Assembly: GCA_027924585.1 (NCBI GenBank)
Contig: BSBM01000179.1
Span: 12,190,501 to 12,254,500 of the forward strand
DNA length: 64,000 nt
Source: Larix kaempferi
Lineage: Eukaryota; Streptophyta; Pinopsida; Pinales; Pinaceae
Direction of reading: 5' to 3'
Below are positions 56,668 to 64,000 of this stretch, one piece after another. Within the stretch, counting starts at the first letter, position 1, and every line of letters begins with the position of its first letter. The translations under genes were made by a program, and so were the position numbers. The notes under the pieces are model-generated. The model saw nothing but the letters and a program-made list of their open reading frames with translations, made no database searches and was not told where the DNA came from.

Positions 56668-58654
56668 ATCCTCCCTCCTTAGGAAGCAATGGTCTCCATT
56701 GCGTTAAATCCCTTATCATATGTCGAGCTGTGTGTCGAGTTGAGCTCTTGGTGCGACATTTGCTGAAGCAGAAAGGTTGCCTTTCTTTGAAATCTTCAGA
56801 GGGCTGTAATTGTTGTTGCTCGCTGCGCTGGAGCTGTTCAATAGTTTTGGTTGTTGTGGTATTTTGCATTGGTGTTGATGGTTTCTTTTTGGGGGAGCAC
56901 CTTGAATGTGTGGCCTTGCACTGCAAAGGAACTCGAATAGGCGATGCTGCACTGAACTTCTGTTTTTCTTGTTTCTGCTGAGTAGAGGGATGATGGGCAG
57001 AGGTTGTGGATGTCTCTGCGATATGATGTTCTCCTTTAGTGGCAATTGCGAATAGGGAAAATTTCCCAGTGTGGGAGATTATCTTCCTTCCCTGCTCGTT
57101 TGGGGTAGGTGCAACTATCTCTGGTATCCGATAGAGTTGTCCTCCCAAAGTGACAATGACACTGCGAGGTCGTGATTCATATACAGCATGACGCTTCCAC
57201 ATATATGGTTGTCCTAAAAGAACATCACATACTTCAAGTGGGGCCACATCACACAATACCTCATCTTTGAAGGGCTTGATGCCATATGGTAGGCGACATT
57301 GGTGACTGACACGGATCCTTCGTCCTTGGCTTAGCCATCCAATGGTGTATGGTTGTGGGTGCGGTGTTATTGGTAGCTCCAATCTCTTGATGACTTCTTC
57401 TGAGATCAGGTTCTTCTGGCTGCCGCTGTCCACAACAAAGTGTAGGGGAATTCCCTTCACCCACATCTGTGAGTGGAAAAGGCGCTCCTCTGCCTCCGAC
57501 TCTTCAGGCTCCTCTGGCTGAATCTGTGTGGTGGCAACAACGGCACTGGGTTCTGCATCAATGATCTGCTTCCCTTTTTGCGTGGCTGTGAAATTAGGTT
57601 CCGAGTCAGAATCGGAACTGGGATCTGATTCTGAAGCTTTGATCTCAGCCACCAATGACTGTTTTGAGCGACAATCATCAGTGTTGTGCCAGGGGCTTTT
57701 GTGGAACTCGCACCACTTCCCGGTGTCCTTCTTTGTCTTTTCTTTACCCTTCTTCGCCTGTGGTTGAGACTGGTTGTCCTTTTCCTGCCCCGTGCTCTGC
57801 GAGCTAGAGTTTCCCTTGCCCTGCTTCTGCGCAGGTCCGAAGTCACGCTTGTTCTTTTGCTGAAATTTCTGCTCAATTTTGACAGCATATCGATAGGCGG
57901 ATCCGAGTGAAGAGATTTCTAGGAAATCCATCTCTGTTCGGATGTACCGGTGTAGGCCACTGCGATATTTCAGTACTAGGTGCCGCTCGGAGTCCTTGAT
58001 ACCTAGCTTTGTGCGCAAGGTATGGAATTTGTTGGTGTACTCTGACACCGTTTGGTCCCTCTCTTGATGCAGAATGGTCCATTTTGTGTACTGGTCATCA
58101 TAGTTTCCAACAGGGTAATATTGTTCCTTGACGGCATCTATAAAAGAGGCCCAAGTGGGATTGGAATATTCAAACAATCCAGACTCGTCTGACGAGTTTT
58201 GCTCACAATAAGTTTCCCACCAATTTTTGACATGGGGGACGGCCTTAAGGAGCGCAAAGATGATCTTTTCCCTGTCGGAAAATTTGTGGACAGAGAAATA
58301 CCCTTCTAGTAGATTCAACCATTTATCTAGAGCATCGGCATCGATTTGTCCTTCAAATAAAGGGATATCAAAATTAACTTGTACCTTGAAGGGAGTCGTA
58401 TCTCCGAAATGGCTGCTCGTTGAGGGTGCATTTGCCGCTGTTGGCATGCGTTGAAGGATTTGGGCGAAATTATCCATCATCTCGTTCCTCTGTCGCGCGA
58501 GGGCTTCCTCGAGCAACAACTTGATAGGATCTACTGCTCCGTCGTCTCTCTTTTCTTCCGCCATGGGAGGCCGTTTAGGGCGGCGAGAGTGGTCTTCCCC
58601 AAGTGAAACTAGTTCGAGACCCAACTCTCTATATCCTGACCTCGTCGGGGACAT
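56462..58654 (-). CDS. gag-protease polyprotein, unit 4
   Basis: Intact (alternative ATG at 58564). C-terminus ends HAFGPIRKL in place of QSFGPSRKL, because of the changed hairpin in the LTR. Ser671 and Gly683 as in unit 1. One silent base change lies in the gag region (TTTGTCC near 58349). Confidence 0.93.
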   Translation of the reverse strand: MSPTRSGYRELGLELVSLGEDHSRRPKRPPMAEEKRDDGAVDPIKLLLEEALARQRNEMMDNFAQILQRMPTAANAPSTSSHFGDTTPFKVQVNFDIPLFEGQIDADALDKWLNLLEGYFSVHKFSDREKIIFALLKAVPHVKNWWETYCEQNSSDESGLFEYSNPTWASFIDAVKEQYYPVGNYDDQYTKWTILHQERDQTVSEYTNKFHTLRTKLGIKDSERHLVLKYRSGLHRYIRTEMDFLEISSLGSAYRYAVKIEQKFQQKNKRDFGPAQKQGKGNSSSQSTGQEKDNQSQPQAKKGKEKTKKDTGKWCEFHKSPWHNTDDCRSKQSLVAEIKASESDPSSDSDSEPNFTATQKGKQIIDAEPSAVVATTQIQPEEPEESEAEERLFHSQMWVKGIPLHFVVDSGSQKNLISEEVIKRLELPITPHPQPYTIGWLSQGRRIRVSHQCRLPYGIKPFKDEVLCDVAPLEVCDVLLGQPYMWKRHAVYESRPRSVIVTLGGQLYRIPEIVAPTPNEQGRKIISHTGKFSLFAIATKGEHHIAETSTTSAHHPSTQQKQEKQKFSAASPIRVPLQCKATHSRCSPKKKPSTPMQNTTTTKTIEQLQRSEQQQLQPSEDFKERQPFCFSKCRTKSSTRHTARHMIRDLTQWRPLLPKEGGLIQVDIGGSPPLPTGSKQSSGNFGKLLFLAVFRGLNFRSHFEALNDIFWRFGGPNGCQRHAFGPIRKL

Positions 58655-58695
58655 GCACCGAGAAACAATCAAAGAGCAGACCGCTCTGATACCAC

Positions 58696-59315
58696 TGATC
58701 CGGATTTATGTGGGAACGAAACAAAAGATAGCATATGCAGAATCATATACAGAGATATATTGCAAATAACACAGTGATACAGTAAACACATATTCTATTA
58801 AATAGCGGAAATAGAACAGACTGTAAAATACAATAGCTGGAATGGTGGTAGCTATCTCTGAGAAGAGATGTGGCCGCTATGCTCATTCGTGCCAAGATCA
58901 ATACAAAGAGAGGCCGAAAGGGCCTATTTATCATAAGCATGAGGGAAAGAATCCCAAACATCCAAAAACCTAACCCTAGAAGATGAACCGTCATAAAGTT
59001 TGCGGCCCCAAGGTGGTTAGTTGAACAGTCAACTTCCCGGGGTCATAACTTTTGCATACGATCTCCGTTTAGGGCGCTCGGTAGCCCGTTGGAAAGGTCT
59101 AACCAAGATTTACAACTTTCGAGTGGGCCCAAATGCATGCCGTTGGCAACCATTTGGTCCCCCAAATCGCCAAAAAATGTCGTTTAGGGCCTCAAAATGG
59201 CTCCGGAAGTTCAGGCCCCGAAAAACTGCTAAAAATAGTAATTTACCAAAATTGCCAGAAGACTGTTTTGAGCCAGTTGGAAGAGGTGGGATGCCACCGA
59301 TATCCACCTGGATCA
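58696..59315 (-). repeat. LTR 5 (shared by units 4 and 5)
   Basis: Hairpin variant AATGCATGCC with CGAGTGGGCCC before it, combined with GGGATGCC as in LTRs 2 and 3: a mosaic of the other types. Confidence 0.95.
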
Positions 59316-61302
59316 ATCCTCCCTCCTTAGGAAGCAATGGTCTCCATTGCGTTAAATCCCTTATCATATGTCGAGCTGTGTGTCGAGTTGAGCTCTTGGT
59401 GCGACATTTGCTGAAGCAGAAAGGTTGCCTTTCTTTGAAATCTTCAGAGGGCTGTAATTGTTGTTGCTTGCTGCGCTGGAGCTGTTCAATAGTTTTGGTT
59501 GTTGTGGTATTTTGCATTGGTGTTGATGGTTTCTTTTTGGGGGAGCACCTTGAATGTGTGGCCTTGCACTGCAAAGGAACTCGAATAGGCGATGCTGCAC
59601 TGAACTTCTGTTTTTCTTGTTTCTGCTGAGTAGAGGGATGATGGGCAGAGGTTGTGGATGTCTCTGCGATATGATGTTCTCCTTTAGTGGCAATTGCGAA
59701 TAGGGAAAATTTCCCAGTGTGGGAGATTATCTTCCTTCCCTGCTCGTTTGGGGTAGGTGCAACTATCTCTGGTATCCGATAGAGTTGTCCTCCCAAAGTG
59801 ACAATGACACTGCGAGGTCGTGATTCATATACAGCATGACGCTTCCACATATATGGTTGTCCTAAAAGAACATCACATACTTCAAGTGGGGCCACATCAC
59901 ACAATACCTCATCTTTGAAGGGCTTGATGCCATATGGTAGGCGACATTGGTGACTGACACGGATCCTTCGTCCTTGGCTTAGCCATCCAATGGTGTATGG
60001 TTGTGGGTGCGGTGTTATTGGTAGCTCCAATCTCTTGATGACTTCTTCTGAGATCAGGTTCTTCTGGCTGCCGCTGTCCACAACAAAGTGTAGGGGAATT
60101 CCCTTCACCCACATCTGTGAGTGGAAAAGGCGCTCCTCTGCCTCCGACTCTTCAGGCTCCTCTGGCTGAATCTGTGTGGTGGCAACAACGGCACTGGGTT
60201 CTGCATCAATGATCTGCTTCCCTTTTTGCGTGGCTGTGAAATTAGGTTCCGAGTCAGAATCGGAACTGGGATCTGATTCTGAAGCTTTGATCTCAGCCAC
60301 CAATGACTGTTTTGAGCGACAATCATCAGTGTTGTGCCAGGGGCTTTTGTGGAACTCGCACCACTTCCCGGTGTCCTTCTTTGTCTTTTCTTTACCCTTC
60401 TTCGCCTGTGGTTGAGACTGGTTGTCCTTTTCCTGCCCCGTGCTCTGCGAGCTAGAGTTTCCCTTGCCCTGCTTCTGCGCAGGTCCGAAGTCACGCTTGT
60501 TCTTTTGCTGAAATTTCTGCTCAATTTTGACAGCATATCGATAGGCGGATCCGAGTGAAGAGATTTCTAGGAAATCCATCTCTGTTCGGATGTACCGGTG
60601 TAGGCCACTGCGATATTTCAGTACTAGGTGCCGCTCGGAGTCCTTGATACCTAGCTTTGTGCGCAAGGTATGGAATTTGTTGGTGTACTCTGACACCGTT
60701 TGGTCCCTCTCTTGATGCAGAATGGTCCATTTTGTGTACTGGTCATCATAGTTTCCAACAGGGTAATATTGTTCCTTGACGGCATCTATAAAAGAGGCCC
60801 AAGTGGGATTGGAATATTCAAACAATCCAGACTCGTCTGACGAGTTTTGCTCACAATAAGTTTCCCACCAATTTTTGACATGGGGGACGGCCTTAAGGAG
60901 CGCAAAGATGATCTTTTCCCTGTCGGAAAATTTGTGGACAGAGAAATACCCTTCTAGTAGATTCAACCATTTATCTAGAGCATCGGCATCGATTTGGCCT
61001 TCAAATAAAGGGATATCAAAATTAACTTGTACCTTGAAGGGAGTCGTATCTCCGAAATGGCTGCTCGTTGAGGGTGCATTTGCCGCTGTTGGCATGCGTT
61101 GAAGGATTTGGGCGAAATTATCCATCATCTCGTTCCTCTGTCGCGCGAGGGCTTCCTCGAGCAACAACTTGATAGGATCTACTGCTCCGTCGTCTCTCTT
61201 TTCTTCCGCCATGGGAGGCCGTTTAGGGCGGCGAGAGTGGTCTTCCCCAAGTGAAACTAGTTCGAGACCCAACTCTCTATATCCTGACCTCGTCGGGGAC
61301 AT
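59110..61302 (-). CDS. gag-protease polyprotein, unit 5
   Basis: Intact (alternative ATG at 61212). Differences: Glu612 to Lys, Ile671, and C-terminus HAFGPTRKL. Confidence 0.93.
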   Translation of the reverse strand: MSPTRSGYRELGLELVSLGEDHSRRPKRPPMAEEKRDDGAVDPIKLLLEEALARQRNEMMDNFAQILQRMPTAANAPSTSSHFGDTTPFKVQVNFDIPLFEGQIDADALDKWLNLLEGYFSVHKFSDREKIIFALLKAVPHVKNWWETYCEQNSSDESGLFEYSNPTWASFIDAVKEQYYPVGNYDDQYTKWTILHQERDQTVSEYTNKFHTLRTKLGIKDSERHLVLKYRSGLHRYIRTEMDFLEISSLGSAYRYAVKIEQKFQQKNKRDFGPAQKQGKGNSSSQSTGQEKDNQSQPQAKKGKEKTKKDTGKWCEFHKSPWHNTDDCRSKQSLVAEIKASESDPSSDSDSEPNFTATQKGKQIIDAEPSAVVATTQIQPEEPEESEAEERLFHSQMWVKGIPLHFVVDSGSQKNLISEEVIKRLELPITPHPQPYTIGWLSQGRRIRVSHQCRLPYGIKPFKDEVLCDVAPLEVCDVLLGQPYMWKRHAVYESRPRSVIVTLGGQLYRIPEIVAPTPNEQGRKIISHTGKFSLFAIATKGEHHIAETSTTSAHHPSTQQKQEKQKFSAASPIRVPLQCKATHSRCSPKKKPSTPMQNTTTTKTIEQLQRSKQQQLQPSEDFKERQPFCFSKCRTKSSTRHTARHMIRDLTQWRPLLPKEGGLIQVDIGGIPPLPTGSKQSSGNFGKLLFLAVFRGLNFRSHFEALNDIFWRFGGPNGCQRHAFGPTRKL

Positions 61303-61343
61303 GCACCGAGAAACAATCAAAGAGCAGACCGCTCTGATACCAC

Positions 61344-61963
61344 TGATCCGGATTTATGTGGGAACGAAACAAAAGATAGCATATGCAGAATCATATACAG
61401 AGATATATTGCAAATAACACAGTGATACAGTAAACACATATTCTATTAAATAGCGGAAATAGAACAGACTGTAAAATACAATAGCTGGAATGGTGGTAGC
61501 TATCTCTGAGAAGAGATGTGGCCGCTATGCTCATTCGTGCCAAGATCAATACAAAGAGAGGCCGAAAGGGCCTATTTATCATAAGCATGAGGGAAAGAAT
61601 CCCAAACATCCAAAAACCTAACCCTAGAAGATGAACCGTCATAAAGTTTGCGGCCCCAAGGTGGTTAGTTGAACAGTCAACTTCCCGGGGTCATAACTTT
61701 TGCATACGATCTCCGTTTAGGGCGCTCGGTAGCCCGTTGGAAAGGTCTAACCAAGATTTACAACTTTCGAATGGGCCCAAATGCATGCCGTTGGCAACCA
61801 TTTGGTCCCCCAAATCGCCAAAAAATGTCGTTTAGGGCCTCAAAATGGCTCCGGAAGTTCAGGCCCCGAAAAACTGCTAAAAATAGTAATTTACCAAAAT
61901 TGCCAGAAGACTGTTTTGAGCCAGTTGGAAGAGGTGGGCTGCCACCGATATCCACCTGGATCA
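61344..61963 (-). repeat. LTR 6 (shared by units 5 and 6)
   Basis: Matches LTR 4 at all variant sites I compared (CGAATGGGCCC, AATGCATGCC, GGGCTGCC). Confidence 0.95.
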
Positions 61964-63950
61964 ATCCTCCCTCCTTAGGAAGCAATGGTCTCCATTGCGT
62001 TAAATCCCTTATCATATGTCGAGCTGTGTGTCGAGTTGAGCTCTTGGTGCGACATTTGCTGAAGCAGAAAGGTTGCCTTTCTTTGAAATCTTCAGAGGGC
62101 TGTAATTGTTGTTGCTCGCTGCGCTGGAGCTGTTCAATAGTTTTGGTTGTTGTGGTATTTTGCATTGGTGTTGATGGTTTCTTTTTGGGGGAGCACCTTG
62201 AATGTGTGGCCTTGCACTGCAAAGGAACTCGAATAGGCGATGCTGCACTGAACTTCTGTTTTTCTTGTTTCTGCTGAGTAGAGGGATGATGGGCAGAGGT
62301 TGTGGATGTCTCTGCGATATGATGTTCTCCTTTAGTGGCAATTGCGAATAGGGAAAATTTCCCAGTGTGGGAGATTATCTTCCTTCCCTGCTCGTTTGGG
62401 GTAGGTGCAACTATCTCTGGTATCCGATAGAGTTGTCCTCCCAAAGTGACAATGACACTGCGAGGTCGTGATTCATATACAGCATGACGCTTCCACATAT
62501 ATGGTTGTCCTAAAAGAACATCACATACTTCAAGTGGGGCCACATCACACAATACCTCATCTTTGAAGGGCTTGATGCCATATGGTAGGCGACATTGGTG
62601 ACTGACACGGATCCTTCGTCCTTGGCTTAGCCATCCAATGGTGTATGGTTGTGGGTGCGGTGTTATTGGTAGCTCCAATCTCTTGATGACTTCTTCTGAG
62701 ATCAGGTTCTTCTGGCTGCCGCTGTCCACAACAAAGTGTAGGGGAATTCCCTTCACCCACATCTGTGAGTGGAAAAGGCGCTCCTCTGCCTCCGACTCTT
62801 CAGGCTCCTCTGGCTGAATCTGTGTGGTGGCAACAACGGCACTGGGTTCTGCATCAATGATCTGCTTCCCTTTTTGCGTGGCTGTGAAATTAGGTTCCGA
62901 GTCAGAATCGGAACTGGGATCTGATTCTGAAGCTTTGATCTCAGCCACCAATGACTGTTTTGAGCGACAATCATCAGTGTTGTGCCAGGGGCTTTTGTGG
63001 AACTCGCACCACTTCCCGGTGTCCTTCTTTGTCTTTTCTTTACCCTTCTTCGCCTGTGGTTGAGACTGGTTGTCCTTTTCCTGCCCCGTGCTCTGCGAGC
63101 TAGAGTTTCCCTTGCCCTGCTTCTGCGCAGGTCCGAAGTCACGCTTGTTCTTTTGCTGAAATTTCTGCTCAATTTTGACAGCATATCGATAGGCGGATCC
63201 GAGTGAAGAGATTTCTAGGAAATCCATCTCTGTTCGGATGTACCGGTGTAGGCCACTGCGATATTTCAGTACTAGGTGCCGCTCGGAGTCCTTGATACCT
63301 AGCTTTGTGCGCAAGGTATGGAATTTGTTGGTGTACTCTGACACCGTTTGGTCCCTCTCTTGATGCAGAATGGTCCATTTTGTGTACTGGTCATCATAGT
63401 TTCCAACAGGGTAATATTGTTCCTTGACGGCATCTATAAAAGAGGCCCAAGTGGGATTGGAATATTCAAACAATCCAGACTCGTCTGACGAGTTTTGCTC
63501 ACAATAAGTTTCCCACCAATTTTTGACATGGGGGACGGCCTTAAGGAGCGCAAAGATGATCTTTTCCCTGTCGGAAAATTTGTGGACAGAGAAATACCCT
63601 TCTAGTAGATTCAACCATTTATCTAGAGCATCGGCATCGATTTGGCCTTCAAATAAAGGGATATCAAAATTAACTTGTACCTTGAAGGGAGTCGTATCTC
63701 CGAAATGGCTGCTCGTTGAGGGTGCATTTGCCGCTGTTGGCATGCGTTGAAGGATTTGGGCGAAATTATCCATCATCTCGTTCCTCTGTCGCGCGAGGGC
63801 TTCCTCGAGCAACAACTTGATAGGATCTACTGCTCCGTCGTCTCTCTTTTCTTCCGCCATGGGAGGCCGTTTAGGGCGGCGAGAGTGGTCTTCCCCAAGT
63901 GAAACTAGTTCGAGACCCAACTCTCTATATCCTGACCTCGTCGGGGACAT
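61758..63950 (-). CDS. gag-protease polyprotein, unit 6
   Basis: Intact (alternative ATG at 63860). The protein is the same as unit 4 throughout. Confidence 0.93.
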   Translation of the reverse strand: MSPTRSGYRELGLELVSLGEDHSRRPKRPPMAEEKRDDGAVDPIKLLLEEALARQRNEMMDNFAQILQRMPTAANAPSTSSHFGDTTPFKVQVNFDIPLFEGQIDADALDKWLNLLEGYFSVHKFSDREKIIFALLKAVPHVKNWWETYCEQNSSDESGLFEYSNPTWASFIDAVKEQYYPVGNYDDQYTKWTILHQERDQTVSEYTNKFHTLRTKLGIKDSERHLVLKYRSGLHRYIRTEMDFLEISSLGSAYRYAVKIEQKFQQKNKRDFGPAQKQGKGNSSSQSTGQEKDNQSQPQAKKGKEKTKKDTGKWCEFHKSPWHNTDDCRSKQSLVAEIKASESDPSSDSDSEPNFTATQKGKQIIDAEPSAVVATTQIQPEEPEESEAEERLFHSQMWVKGIPLHFVVDSGSQKNLISEEVIKRLELPITPHPQPYTIGWLSQGRRIRVSHQCRLPYGIKPFKDEVLCDVAPLEVCDVLLGQPYMWKRHAVYESRPRSVIVTLGGQLYRIPEIVAPTPNEQGRKIISHTGKFSLFAIATKGEHHIAETSTTSAHHPSTQQKQEKQKFSAASPIRVPLQCKATHSRCSPKKKPSTPMQNTTTTKTIEQLQRSEQQQLQPSEDFKERQPFCFSKCRTKSSTRHTARHMIRDLTQWRPLLPKEGGLIQVDIGGSPPLPTGSKQSSGNFGKLLFLAVFRGLNFRSHFEALNDIFWRFGGPNGCQRHAFGPIRKL

Positions 63951-63991
63951 GCACCGAGAAACAATCAAAGAGCAGACCGCTCTGATACCAC

Positions 63992-64000
63992 TGATCCGGA
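63992..64000 (-). repeat. LTR 7, first 9 bp only
   Basis: TGATCCGGA follows the primer-binding site of unit 6 exactly 2,648 bp after LTR 6, so the array continues beyond the window. Confidence 0.9.

Larger units (their letters stand above)
48104..64000 (-). mobile_element. Tandem array of a gag-protease-only LTR retrotransposon, period 2,648 bp
   Basis: Six complete head-to-tail units, each a 620-bp LTR plus a 2,028-bp internal region, and the first 9 bp of a seventh LTR. Element sense is the minus strand. LTR ends are TGATCC...GGATCA. A primer-binding site and polypurine tract sit directly inside the LTRs in every unit. Adjacent units share a single LTR, so the order is LTR-int-LTR-int. All coordinates repeat at exactly +2,648, so I see no indel among units, and only a handful of base changes per unit were noticed. 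The gag-only design fits the plant class described as TR-GAG elements, here with a protease domain as well. The array runs off the right edge. Confidence 0.96.

Overview
The window looks like nuclear DNA of a land plant with a large, transposon-rich genome (a gymnosperm would fit, but the sequence alone does not prove it). Evidence: plant-type L1 LINEs with a DUF4283-like ORF1, a CACTA transposase relic, Ty3/Gypsy sequences primed by initiator tRNA-Met, GT-AG introns and AT-rich spacers. I see no rRNA or tRNA gene, no CRISPR array, no bacterial-style operon and no clear ordinary host gene. Almost everything recognisable is mobile or derived from mobile DNA.

Layout. 1-4.9 kb: a decayed L1-type LINE on the minus strand, with ORF1 and ORF2 overlapping by ATGA. 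5-9 kb: spacer with a weak primer-binding-site-like motif and small repeats. 9-10.7 kb: a CACTA transposase relic (minus). 10.9-14.9 kb: diverged repeats, an LTR-like GC-richer block and a near-perfect 100-bp duplication. 15.4-23.4 kb: a complex repeat family with nine tandem modules on the plus strand and related modules in inverted orientation further right. It encloses a captured Ty3/Gypsy RNase H fragment and a duplicated block. 22.8-24.6 kb: diverged direct repeats surrounding two strong hairpins. 25.1-27.6 kb: an endonuclease-domain ORF followed by an apparently intact four-exon RPA1-like gene of 472 aa. Together they suggest a Helentron/Helitron-type element. 28-33.8 kb: a run of local duplications and an unrecognised exon-like ORF. 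34-47 kb: LINE relics (one with a 10-bp target-site duplication), a GC-rich retroposed sequence with a 15-bp target-site duplication, and foldback repeats.

48.1-64 kb (and beyond): a head-to-tail array of a gag-protease-only LTR retrotransposon on the minus strand. The period is exactly 2,648 bp: a 620-bp LTR plus a 2,028-bp internal region. Six full units and the start of a seventh LTR are present. Each unit has an intact gag-pro ORF, an initiator tRNA-Met primer-binding site and a polypurine tract. Neighbouring units share one LTR. The element has no reverse transcriptase, RNase H or integrase, so it must rely on a partner element. Its ORF runs through the polypurine tract into the 3' LTR.

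The two parts most worth attention are the gag-pro tandem array and the endonuclease plus RPA-like gene pair.
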